64,000 nt of DNA, taken from Achatina immaculata. Taxonomy: Eukaryota > Mollusca > Gastropoda > Stylommatophora > Achatinidae. This document shows, piece after piece, positions 20,956 to 31,367 of the stretch. Every line of letters starts with the position of its first letter. Position 1 is the stretch's first letter. Below the pieces are notes generated by a model. That model had not been told where the DNA came from. It searched no databases and saw nothing but the letters and a program-made list of their open reading frames with translations. Where the stretch lies: positions 51,664,596 through 51,728,595 of the forward strand of contig CM019693.1 in the NCBI GenBank assembly GCA_009760885.1, given 5' to 3'. The translations under genes and the position numbers were made by a program.

Positions 20956-21456
20956 TAATAGTGTGCATGACCCCCACTTTTTGCTCTGATGGCTTCCTAA
21001 CAACGTCTTCTCATTCTGTAGATGATGTTTCTGATATGTTGTAGATGATGTTTCTGATATGTTGCAGATGATGTTTCTGATATGTTGCAGATGATGTTTC
21101 TGATATGTTGCAGATGATGTTTCTGATATGTTGTAGATGATGTTTCTGATATGTTGCAGATGATGTTTCTGATATGTTGCAGATGATGTTTCTGATATGT
21201 TGTAGATGATGTTTCTGATATGTTGTAGATGGTGTTTCTGAAATGCTGCACATGATGTTTCTAAAATGCTGCACATGATGTTTCTGATATGTTTCTGTGG
21301 AATTCCAGCCCAGTCCTGTTGAAGCGCATTTGCCAGCTCTTGAAGGACCCTAGACTGGTATGTTCTGCCTCGCACAGAGTGATCAAGGATGTCGCAGACG
21401 TGCTGGATTTTATTTAAGTCCAGAGACTGAGCTGGCTAGCCCAGGCGCTCGATGGC
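20956..21456 (-). pseudogene. Tc1-like transposase remnant, unit 3
   Basis: Identical in its open frames to the unit 2 remnant, including the number and order of 23-bp repeats (21017-21281). Unit 2 and unit 3 therefore separated very recently, or they are homogenised. Confidence 0.85.
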
Positions 21457-21462
21457 TTCAGA

Positions 21463-22415
21463 TTTCAGTCTGTACGACATCGCCCAGCATGCTTCGAAAC
21501 CAGTCCCACATCATTTCAATGGCCCCAACCACAGCGGCAAATCTGATTTTCTGGTATCAGCCATCATTGTCACGCAGATGACACAAGCCGCCCAGCGCTT
21601 GAAAACCGCTACATTCAGGATTGTGGGACGCTTGAACCACACGTGTTAAACTCGCTATTCAGCTACATCTAACATTCTCCTCTTCAAAAATTATAATCCC
21701 TCTCCACTCCATTCTCACTTGTTACACATAGTTCAGAACCTCGTCACAGCATCACATTACAAGCCCTCTATCCTAACTATAATCATATATTTCTCCTTCT
21801 TCTGCTTAGGTTTACATTATATCACTCTCCCTCCCGTCCACGTTTTCCCCACCTACCACCCCCAGTTGCGACCCACCGACCACACACATCACAGATCTCC
21901 GGGCTAAGTCGATAGTACGCTGTTCTCTCGTGGCTAGACGGCTGCTCGTCCTACCGGAGTCCGTGTTCGAATCCCAGGTAATTCTCTTGTGATTTTTCTT
22001 TCTCTCACGTCTCACTAAAGTGCTTTGTCTACGATTTTTTCGAGGTTTAATCCTACAATATTTGTTCTCTTACTTTTCCCTTTAAACAGTCTCTACGCTC
22101 TACCATGCCCATTTCTGACACGCATCGTCGGACAAGCCACATCTTCTTAGAGCACTGCTAAGTGCTCTATTCATTATTAATTTTTTTAATATAGCATTCA
22201 TGTGAATCTATACTATATCCCCTCTCTCTATTTCTTCGCCCTGTATGTTTTTGTATAATTAAGGCTCACGCCGAAACGTGACAACTTTGTAATCGTTAAG
22301 TAATAAAGCTGATCTTACTTTTGTCCTAGTTTATACATTTTGGTATCACAGGTTTACTGTAGTGCTTCGTGTGTAGCTGAATACTTATACACTAATTATT
22401 GTGTGTTACACAAGT
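21463..22415 (+). mobile_element. Penelope-like element 3' end, unit 3
   Basis: Third copy of the GIY-YIG remnant and 3' UTR. It differs from unit 2 mainly in the length of a T run near 22180. Confidence 0.85.
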
Positions 22416-22611
22416 ATGTGTGGAAGTGAAAGCCATGCTACTAGCAGTAACAAAGACACATTTTAATTAAAATGTGATTGTTTCCTTGAAGTTATGTATT
22501 GATTCATGAAACTACTCGCAGAGTACATACAAACAAAGGCTTTTCTTCCAGGGTTGGCTGTGTATATTAGGCGACTGACTTTTGACCAGACACGGGTGCT
22601 ACTGAAACCTG

Positions 22612-23170
22612 AGCCGTGGGAGAGACATCTCCAGCCTCTACCCTGAGCCGTGTGAGAGGCATCTCCAGCCTCTACCCTGAGCCGTGTGAGAGGCATCTCC
22701 AGCCTCTACCCTGAGCCGTGTGAGAGGCATCTCCAGCCTCTACCCTGAGCCGTGTGAGAGGCATCTCCAGCCTCTACCCTGAGCCGTGAGAGAGACATCT
22801 CCAGCCTCTACCCTGAGCCGTGGGAGAGGCATCTCCAGCCTCTACCCTGAGCCGTGTGAGAGACATCTCCAGCCTCTACCCTGAGCCGTGTGAGAGGCAT
22901 CTCCAGCCTCTACCCTGAGCCGTGTGAGAGACATCTCCAGCCTCTACCCTGAGCCGTGTGAGAGACATCTCCAGCCTCTACCCTGAGCCGTGTGAGAGGC
23001 ATCTCCAGCCTCTAACCTGAGCCGTGTGAGAGACATCTCCAGCCTCTACCCTGAGCCGTGTGAGAGACATCTCCAGCCTCTACCCTGAGCCGTGTGAGAG
23101 ACATCTCCAGCCTCTACCCTGAGCCGTGTGAGAGACATCTCCAGCCTCTACCCTGAGCCGTGTGAGAGGG
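22612..23170. repeat. 34-bp minisatellite, long terminal array
   Basis: About 16 units of the GAGCCGTGTGAGAGGCATCT repeat, with GGCATC/GACATC alternation. It closes the third composite unit and is much longer than in units 1 and 2. Confidence 0.95.
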
Positions 23171-23179
23171 TCTAAAGTG

Positions 23180-23480
23180 GCGCTATCTTGAGGAAATAAA
23201 GCATGAACACTGTCTACCGTTATAGAAAGATGCATCAGCGTGCCTATTTTTAAAGAATGGCGCACCAACATTATAAACCTCAATGAGAATGGTGCAGTAA
23301 CATTGTCTGACTTAGGTTTTATGATAACGGCGGACTAACATTATCTATCTTTATGAGAGCGGTGCACTAACATTGTCTACCTTGAAGAGGACGGTGCACT
23401 AACATTGTCTACCTTGAAGAGGACGGTGCACTAACATTGTCTACCTTGAAGAGGACGGTGCACTAATATTGCTTTCTTGG
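23180..23480. repeat. ~32-bp minisatellite
   Basis: Units like ACGGTGCACTAACATTGTCT followed by ACCTTGAAGAGG. Three are perfect at about 23370-23460, with degenerate units on both sides. Confidence 0.85.
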
Positions 23481-23529
23481 AAAAGAACTGCGCAGTGAAA
23501 CTATTTCCGTTTGTTGACGCTTTTTTTCT

Positions 23530-23755
23530 TTCTGACACTCTCTAATGTTGTAAAGTGATGCACTAATGCTCTCTAATGTTGAAAAACAACGCACTGACGC
23601 TCTCTAATGTTGTAAAGCAATGCACTGACACTCTATAATGTTGTAAAGCCACGCACTAACGCTCTCTAATGTTGTAAAGCGACGCACTAACGCTCTCTAA
23701 TGTTGTAAAGTGACGCACTAACGCTCTCTAATGTTGTAAAGCGACGCGTTGAGAC
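23530..23755. repeat. ~31-bp minisatellite
   Basis: About seven units of GACGCACTAACGCTCTCTAA followed by TGTTGTAAAGC. It adjoins the previous array without unique DNA between them. Confidence 0.9.
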
Positions 23756-23789
23756 TATTTATTCCTGTTAAATGACACGGACGCACACC

Positions 23790-24085
23790 AACATTGAGCA
23801 TGGCCTGTGTGTGATAGTGACCAACATAGTGACCACGCCACATGTGTGATAGTGACCAACATAGTGACCACGCCACATGTGTGATAGTGACCAACATAAT
23901 GACCACACTGAATGTGTGATAGTGACCACGCCACATGTGTGATAGTGACCAACATAGTGACCACGCTGAATGTGTGATAGTGACCAACATAGTGACCACG
24001 CTGAATGTGTGATAGTGACCAAAATAGTGACCACGCCACATGTGTGATTGTGACCAACATAGTGACCACGCTGAATGTGTGACTG
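23790..24085. repeat. ~33-bp minisatellite with deletions
   Basis: Units of GTGTGATAGTGACCAACATA followed by GTGACCACGCCACAT or the CTGAAT variant, about nine copies, some shortened. Minus-strand frames of TITHVAWSLCW type arise from this array only. Confidence 0.9.
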
Positions 24086-24506
24086 AAATTTACAAGCAGT
24101 TTCAACAGAAAGAGAGTTTATGCTTACTCAGATTTATATAAAGTATATTATTCTCCTTGGCAAAGCTGGGGCGACCATTCCCAACCCAGCGCGTCACAGG
24201 TGGCGGATGGTGAAAGTCCTCCAGATATGGAGGATCCCTGTGAATAAGGAATTGTCCAGATAAGCAGGCGCGGACCAACTGGCGGTAGACTCAGAGAGCG
24301 AGGTGGGGTAGTGGGTGGCTCTACTACTCCTATAAAGTGCCTCAGGTGCTCAGTGAAGGGAATACCAGGCGGGTAAGAGGCGCCTTAAAACCTCTCTCTC
24401 CCGCTGCCTTGCGGGTAGGACAGAGAGTCCAAAGGCTAGCGAAGAGTCCGTACACAAATCGACAGCAGGCAACGGGAAACCACCGTTGTAGCTCCCAAGA
24501 ACAATT

Positions 24507-25214
24507 ATGCTTATTCAGAGTAATAGATTTGTCATGAACGACGTTAATGGATGTTCCTCTGGAACAGCCTCGTCCGGTAGGGCAGCTCACGAGCCACAGG
24601 TGAGGCCAGATCGTCATCAAGTTACTGGTGGCAAAACTAGCAAGTTCAAAATAGCTACCTGGAATGTTAGAACTTTGTTCCAGGCTGGAAAATTAGAAAA
24701 TGTAAAGATAGAAATGGAAAGGATGAAGATCAACATATTAGGAATGAATGAAGTTAGATGGAGAGGTGCAGGGAAGATAAACTCAGATAAATATACAATA
24801 ATGTATTCAGGAAGCGAGAAACATGAACGAGGAGTATAATTAATATTTGACGAACAAACAGCAAGGACAATTGTAGGATATTTGAGCATCTCAGACCGAG
24901 TCCTGCTAGCCCAACTGAAAGGACGACCAATAAACATAAATATTATACAAATGTACCCTCCAACATCTGAAAGTTCTGAAGAAGATGTACAGCTATTTTA
25001 TAATGACATAGAGACAGCCCTAAAACACACAAATTCACATGAAGTTACTACATTCATGGGAGATTTTAATGCCAAAGTTGGTAAAGGAAGAACTTCAGAC
25101 ATCGTTGGTGACTATGGACTGGAGGAGAGGAATGACAGATGTAGTAAATTAATTGAATGGGCAAGAATACATAGCATGGTTGTAGGAAACGCCTGGTTTA
25201 AACAACATCCCTGA
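24507..25214 (+). pseudogene. LINE A endonuclease (APE-type) domain
   Basis: Two same-family frames encode KIATWNVRTLFQAGKLENVK (Asn motif of the exonuclease-endonuclease-phosphatase fold), LGMNEVRW (metal-binding Glu) and FMGDFNAKVG (catalytic D-x-N). In-frame stops at about 24837 and 25212 interrupt it. The domain would nick target DNA to prime reverse transcription. It is annotated as a relic because of the stops. Confidence 0.85.
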
Positions 25215-26608
25215 AGACTGGCAATGTGGTGCAGCCCAGAAAAAAAGACTTTTAATCAGATAGACTACATATTAATCATCAAACGATCCCGGAATGCATT
25301 ACTGACAACAAAAACCATGCCAGGAGCTGACTGCAATAGTGACCATGATCCACTCTGTGGAAAAGTTAGAATAAAACTAAAGAAAGCATGCAGAAAAGTG
25401 AGAAACGTCAAACTGAATATAGAACTCCTTAAAAATAACCAAGAACTGCGAGAACAAAACAAAGTTATTATAACAAATAGATACAATGCAATAGCAAAGA
25501 TAAATAGTATAGATGAACAATGGGAAATGTTAAGAGATTCTATCCACCAAACTGTTAAGGAGATAATATCACCGAAAAAAGAAGCCTCTAAAAATATGGA
25601 TGACAGACGATATCTTAGGTCTGATGGACAAGAGGAGGAGGAGTAAAAATAACCAAGACAAATATAGCAAGATAAATAAAGAAATAAGACCCAAATGCAG
25701 AGAAGCAAAGAAAATGTGGCTAAATGAACAGTGCATAAATAGAGGACTCTTATAATAAAGACAGCAAAAACATGCACAAACGAATTAGTGAACTCACAGG
25801 CAGGAAAACAGAATATACCACAGGATGTCTGAAATCGAAAGAAGGTAAAGGAAGAACTTCAGACATCGTTGGTGACTATGGACTGGAGGAGAGGAATGAC
25901 AGATGTAGTAAATTAATTGAATGGGCAAGAATACATAGCATGGTTGTAGGAAACGCCTGGTTTAAACAACATCCCTGAAGACTGGCAATGTGGTGCAGCC
26001 CAGAAAAAAAGACTTTTAATCAGATAGACTACATATTAATCATCAAACGATCCCGGAATGCATTACTGACAACAAAAACCATGCCAGGAGCTGACTGCAA
26101 TAGTGACCATGATCCACTCTGTGGAAAAGTTAGAATAAAACTAAAGAAAGCATGCAGAAAAGTGAGAAACGTCAAACTGAATATAGAACTCCTTAAAAAT
26201 AACCAAGAACTGCGAGAACAAAACAAAGTTATTATAACAAATAGATACAATGCAATAGCAAAGATAAATAGTATAGATGAACAATGGGAAATGTTAAGAG
26301 ATTCTATCCACCAAACTGTTAAGGAGATAATATCACCGAAAAAAGAAGCCTCTAAAAATATGGATGACAGATGACATCTTAGGTCTGATGGACAAGAGGA
26401 GGAGGAGTAAAAATAACCAAGACAAATATAGCAAGATAAATAAAGAAATAAGACCCAAATGCAGAGAAGCAAAGAAAATGTGGCTAAATGAACAGTGCAT
26501 AAATAGAGGACTCTTATAATAAAGACAGCAAAAACATGCACAAACGAATTAGTGAACTCACAGGCAGGAAAACAGAATATACCACAGGATGTCTGAAATC
26601 GAAAGAAG
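25081..26608 (+). repeat. 764-bp internal tandem duplication in LINE A
   Basis: Sequence 25081-25844 is repeated at 25845-26608 with very few changes (for example CAGACGATATC versus CAGATGACATC near 25606 and 26370). Both copies carry the same stop after AWFKQHP, the same FNQIDYIL and GADCNSDHDPL motifs and the same downstream region. The duplication therefore happened after the first stop arose and is recent. Confidence 0.93.
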
Positions 26609-26764
26609 GTAAAATGTTAATGGGAAAAGAAGACATTGTGGACAGGTGGACAGAGTATATCGGTGAGCTATATGGAGGAGAAAGACCAGAATTAACACCA
26701 GATACTCAAAAACTGTGATGGACCGCCAATACTTGAAGATGAAATCATAGATGCCATCAAACAT

Positions 26765-27545
26765 ATGAAGAAAGGAAAAGCGACTGGGCCTGATAATATA
26801 ACAATAGAAGAAATAGAGGTGCTAGAGGAGATAGAAATAAAAATAATAACAAAGTTACTGAATGGCATTTACAACAGTGGTTATCTATGTTTGTTGCACT
26901 ACCAAAGAAACCAGGTGCAAAGGAATGTGCTGACCATCGGACTATCAGCCTTTCATGTCACATAACGAAGCTACTTCTGAGAATCATTATGAGAAGAACA
27001 AGGAAAAAGATAAAAAATGGAAATAGCAGATGAACAGTTTGGATTTGTTGAAGGAAAGGGAACACACGATGCCATTTATGCTTTACGAACACTAACAGAA
27101 AGAGCTTTAGAAGTACGGAAAGATCTCTACTTATGCTTCATTGATTACACCAAGGCATTTGACAAGGTGAAACATAATGAAATTATTAAAATGCTTGAAG
27201 ACATCAATATAGACGGCAAAGACCTGAGGACTATAAAACATCTATATAGACAGCAAGAAACAGCAATTCGAGTTGAAAATAAAACTGGAAAATGTCAACC
27301 TAGAAAATAAAACTGGAAAATATCAACCTATAAAACAAGGGGTGCGACAAGGATGTGTAGTATCTCCAGACCTTTTTTCTCTGTACAGCGAGAATATTCT
27401 AAGAACGATCATCACAGAACCAGGAATAAAAATTGGAAGATACAATATTAACATCCTTCTATATACTAACGACACAATACTGATAGCTGAGAACCTACAA
27501 GACCTGCAATATCTCTTGGATAAAGTTGTCAAAGAAAGTGAATAG
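26765..27545 (+). pseudogene. LINE A reverse transcriptase core
   Basis: Encodes KKGKATGPDNIT, then ADEQFGFVEGKGTHDAIYAL, LCFIDYTKAFDKVKHNEI (motif A, catalytic Asp) and GVRQGCVVSPDLFSLY (motif B). At the motif C position it reads YTND where an active enzyme has Y/F-A-D-D, so the catalytic pair is damaged. A ~30-bp duplication (VENKTGKxQP) and a stop sit before motif B. It would have copied the element RNA at the nicked target. Confidence 0.85.
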
Positions 27546-27752
27546 AAAGGCCTTACTTTGATCATCAAAAAGACAAAGACTACGGTTATATCTAAGAAAC
27601 AGAATCCACCAACATGCAGTATAAAATTGAACGGAACTATTCTAAAGCAGGTACAGAAATTCAAATAACTTGGAGCAGTAATAACTTCAAATGGGTAATA
27701 CAGAACAGAAATTAAGAACATTACAGGCCAAACAAAGATTGCATTTCAGAGA

Positions 27753-28236
27753 ATGAGAAACATATTATCCAACACATCCTTATCAATTAATGTTAGAAAA
27801 CGAGTCCTAAAATGCTATATTAAACATATCTTGTTATATGGAAGAGAATCATTAACAATAGGTAGGTGTGCACAAAAATCATTGGAATCAGCAGAAATGT
27901 GGTTTATTAGAGGAATGTTGCGAATCCCCTGGACAGCAAAAATAACTAATGAAGACTGTAGGAGAAGAGCTGGAGAGACAAAAAAATCTTGTCAAAAAGA
28001 TAAGAGAGAGACAATGTACTTTCATAGGACATGCAATGAGAAGAGGGGGCATTGAAAATATTATAACAACAGGAAAAATAGAAGGAAGAAGATCAAGAGG
28101 AAGACCAAGAGAAATGATACTGGACAGTCTGACGGGATGGTATGAGAGGAGATCACCAACTGAACTGATGGCCTGCATGAAGGATCGTGTACTCTGGAGA
28201 AGCATAATAGCCAACGCCAGTCGGCACGGCACATGA
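27753..28236 (+). pseudogene. LINE A C-terminal region
   Basis: Two overlapping frames contain LYGRESLTIG, FIRGMLRIPWTAK, FIGHAMRRGGIENI and GRRSRGRPREMILD, ending in WRSIIANASRHGT and a stop. This is the basic C-terminal region shared by all four LINE families here (pattern GH-xx-R, GRP, W). A frameshift separates the frames near 27960. Confidence 0.82.
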
Positions 28237-28465
28237 TAAAATGATATATTCTTCTTGTTCAGATTTATATAAAGTATATTATTCTAGTTCATATTTATAT
28301 AAAGTATAATATAAGTTGTTTATTGCAAATAGTTTGCTAGACTGTTTACCTCATCATGTGTCATTATTTATAAAAATATTAACTCAAATTTGTGTGATCG
28401 TTTACCAAAATGTTTACAATAAATTGTGATTTGTACCAAAATATTTACAACTTGTGTGATCATTT

Positions 28466-30085
28466 AAAAAATTGAAAGATGGAGGGAACACTTTAACACC
28501 CTACTAAACAGAACACAAGCAGCACAACAATAGACATACCTGAAGCAAAAACGGAACTAAACATCAATACAGGACCAATAACAATAAGTGAAGTAAAGGA
28601 GGCAATAAAGAAGCTAAAATCAGACAGGGCACCAGTTGAAGATGTAGTGACTGCTGAGATGTTGAAAGCAGAAGAAAAAGAAACACCAAAACAACTTTGC
28701 CGGATATTACAACAAATTTGGGATCTAGAAAAAGCCCCAGAGGAGTGGAAAACTGGGCTTATAGTAAAACTACCAAAGAAGGGTGACCTCAGAGGTTGCG
28801 GGAACTGGAGAGGCATTACCCTACTGCCACTCACCAGTAAAGTATTTTGCAGAATAATCATTAGCAGAATTGTACCAACACTTGAGGAAAAACTTCGGAA
28901 AGAGAAGGCAGGATTTAGGAAAGGAAGATCATGCATAGACCACATATTTGTACTTAGACAAATATTAGAACAGGCAAATGAGTGGCATAGCACAACATAT
29001 GCATTATTCATAGATTTCGAGAAAGCCTTTGACAGTGTCAACAGAGATGCACTGTGGAAAATCCTAAGATGGCATGGCCTCCCCCACAAGATAGTTAATG
29101 TAATCAAAGCCCTATACGAGGGTTTTCAGTGCAAAGTTATCTGTGGAGAACATATCTCCAGCAGCTTTAGGGTACAAACAGGAGTGAAACATGGATGTGT
29201 AATATCATCAACATTATTTATCTTGGCAGTAGACTGGTTAATGAAGGAGGCAACATCAGACAAACGCAGAGGATTACAATGGATCCTTGACACAGTGCTG
29301 GAGGACCTTGACTTTGCGGACGACATTTGTCTATTATCAAGCAGTCACAAAGATATGCAAGATAAAATAAACAAGCTAACTCAGAATGCAAACAACATAG
29401 GACTAAAGATCAATGTAGGAAAGACAAAGTTAATGAAGCAAAATGTGAACAACAGAAATGTACTCAGAGTAGATAGCAAGTTAGTGGAGGAGATCAACGA
29501 ATTTGTATACCTTGGCAGCAGAGTAGTAGAAAATGGAGACAGCACAGAGGACATCAACAGCAGACTTACTAGAGCAAACCAGAATTTTGCAATGCTGCAG
29601 ACTATATAGAAAAAAAAACTAAGCATAAATATGAAAATCAGGATATTTAAGAGTAATGTTCTAAGTGTAATACTCTATGGAAGTGAATGCTGGAAAATCA
29701 CCAAAACCATAGAAAACAAGTTGAATTCTTTCCAGACTAAATGTTTACGAAGAATTAGAAAAATATTTTGGCCAAGCACCATAAGAAATAACATCTTATT
29801 GGCAGAAATGCAGATGAAGCCACTGACAACAATTATTGAGGAAAGACGCTGGCGATGGTTGGGACATGTGCTCCGAATGACTGACAACTCACTACCAAAA
29901 ATAGCACTAAGATGGACACCACAGGGGAGCAGAAGTAAGGGTAGACCAAAAGAGACATGGAGAAGAACAACAGAAAGGATGTTGAGCAGTAGAGGACTCA
30001 CCTGGGCAAGAGCAGAAAAAAAGGTGAAGGACAGGCATTTGTGGAAAACCCTTGCGGAAGCCCCATGTGCCCTGGGCACTTAAGG

Positions 30086-30125
<40 letters not shown>
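28466..30125 (+). mobile_element. LINE family B, 5'-truncated copy
   Basis: Closely matches 51570-53198 of the longer family B element. It lacks the endonuclease and is flanked by a perfect 12-bp target-site duplication, GTGTGATCATTT, at 28454-28465 and 30126-30137. The 3' end is the short GGCACTTAAGGTTC sequence followed by an (AG)n tail of about 36 bases. Confidence 0.93.
28647..30083 (+). pseudogene. LINE B reverse transcriptase relic
   Basis: A 320-codon frame (28647-29609) carries LPKKGDLRGCGNWRGITLLP, FIDFEKAFDSVNRDAL (motif A), TGVKHGCVISSTLFI (motif B, with H and SS replacing Q and SP of the sister copy) and LDFADDICLL (motif C intact). A stop near 29607 splits off a 150-codon C-terminal frame (29631-30083) with YGSECWKITKT, RRWRWLGHVLRMTDN and GRPKETWRR, ending CALGT-stop. 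The start codon lies inside the original ORF, so it is a fragment. Confidence 0.88.
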
Positions 30126-30128
<3 letters not shown>

Positions 30129-30137
30129 TGATCATTT

Positions 30138-30294
30138 TAAATTTTATATCACTGATGTATTATGGTTTCACTTGTCTGAGATATTTCTTATTTTTTAAAT
30201 TCAAATTTTACAAACATTTTATTTTTCTTTATATCGTGAAAAAATTCTCTGATTGTTATATGAGGAATAAATGTTTACATTTTACATTTCTCTC

Positions 30295-30329
<35 letters not shown>

Positions 30330-30530
30330 CTCTGTCTTACAGTCACCGAATACAGTTATTTGTTTATTCTGTATAGTCCTGAAATTGTTGATTAGTTGAT
30401 AGTCATTTATATATTTATGTAGTTACTTCTGTACTGAGTGAATGGATAAGAGCGAAACGTAAATGTTATATTTTATTTTATATCTCTCAGCTTCAATGTT
30501 AATTATGTTTCTTACATGAACAGCATATTT
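30138..30530. other. AT-rich spacer with CT microsatellite
   Basis: No gene seen. A (CT)n tract spans about 30293-30327. The right part near 30440-30470 (GAATGGATAAGAGCGAAACG) faintly resembles PLE 3' tail sequence, but too weakly to call. Confidence 0.5.
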
Positions 30531-30534
30531 GTAG

Positions 30535-30650
30535 AGTGTCTGGAGTAAAGTGAAAGATGTATGATAAAGTGCAGAATGTCAGACTTGCTTGGCCAATTCT
30601 TAACCCTTTTGAAATAAAGACAAGTTAATCACTCAATCTCTCCTTACTTG
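30535..30650 (+). mobile_element. CR1/L2-like LINE 3' tail (first)
   Basis: The segment with GAATGTCAGACTTGCTTGG and GAAATAAAG resembles the 3' UTR at 31170-31285, including the AATAAAG signal and a short ATC-rich tail. Only the last ~110 bp remain. Confidence 0.55.
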
Positions 30651-30689
30651 TGGTCACTGTTTACGTATAACACTAAACATAGCCAGCGT

Positions 30690-31278
30690 TTAAAAAGCTG
30701 TCTTCTTCCTAAACCCAGGATTGATCTGTACAAGAAAAGCCTTGCATACTCTGCAGTACAGCTCTGGAACACCCTCCCCTACAATTTAAAATCCATTGGT
30801 AATACTTCATAATACTTCATCCTTTAACTCAAACCTGTTTCATTATTTACTTGCTTGTAATTATATGCCTCCATAAAATAGCCAGTACTCTCTCAACACA
30901 TGGCTCGTAAACCATCAAGTACTTCAATGACATAGTTAGAAAAGCAACTTGTTAGATATTGTTAGAAATTATTTTAATGTTTGTTAAAAAAACATATGTT
31001 AGAAGATGATTTACAATGTATTTTTATTTATGTATATGCGTGTGTATGTGTGGGTGAGTGCTATTTTATTAGGTTAATTACTTCTTCTCTTTTACCTTGA
31101 ATGTAGTAGTTAAATCTTACACTCTTTTGATATGTTTTTACTAATTTAATTTGTATTTTTGTACCAAATCAAGTGTGTGGGAAGAATGAAAGATGGAGTG
31201 ATGAAGGGCAGAATGTAAGACGGGCCTGCGTGCCCAATTTTTTACCCTTGAAAAATAAAGATTATTCATTCATTCATT

Positions 31279-31282
<4 letters not shown>
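30690..31282 (+). mobile_element. CR1/L2-like LINE 3' end (second)
   Basis: On the plus strand 30718-30800 encodes RIDLYKKSLAYSAVQLWNTL, PYNLKSIGNTS and, after a frameshift, SSFNSNLFHYLLACNYM. The LWNxLPxxLK...SSFxxxLxxYL pattern is the standard C-terminus of CR1/L2-like non-LTR polyproteins. A ~430-bp 3' UTR follows, ending AAAATAAAGATTATTCATTC with an (ATTC)n tail, typical of that group. The rest of the ORF is absent. This is a different clade from LINEs A-D. Confidence 0.72.
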
Positions 31283-31364
<82 letters not shown>

Positions 31365-31366
31365 TG
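31282..31366. repeat. (AC)n-(AT)n microsatellite
   Basis: About 28 AC repeats followed by about 13 AT repeats. The AT part ends directly at the left inverted repeat of the Tc1-like element, and TA is the target of that superfamily. Confidence 0.95.
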
Positions 31367-31367
31367 T

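Larger units (their letters stand above)
16370..22800. repeat. Composite 2.1-2.2-kb unit, three tandem copies
   Basis: Three direct copies start near 16370, 18523 and 20697. Equivalent landmarks are 2199 and 2066 bp apart (17095, 19294, 21360). Each unit contains, in order, TG-rich leader, Tc1-like transposase remnant on the minus strand with an internal 23-bp array, PLE GIY-YIG remnant and 3' UTR on the plus strand, a tRNA-like insertion, and a 34-bp minisatellite. Copies 2 and 3 share identical remnant frames while copy 1 differs slightly, so 2 and 3 are the youngest pair. Copy 3 starts at TACACAGAACG and lacks the leader. Confidence 0.93.
24155..28258 (+). mobile_element. LINE family A, near full length, degenerate
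   Basis: An APE-type endonuclease followed by a reverse transcriptase and C-terminal GHAMRR/GRPREM region on the plus strand, preceded by a ~350-bp 5' region containing GGCAACGGGAAACCACC. It is bounded by a perfect 27-bp direct repeat at 24128-24154 and 28259-28285 (starts TCAGATTTATATAAAG). A third, diverged copy of that motif follows on the right, so the repeat may partly pre-date insertion. The coding region has several stops and frameshifts and a 764-bp internal duplication (25081-26608), so the element is dead. Confidence 0.88.
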
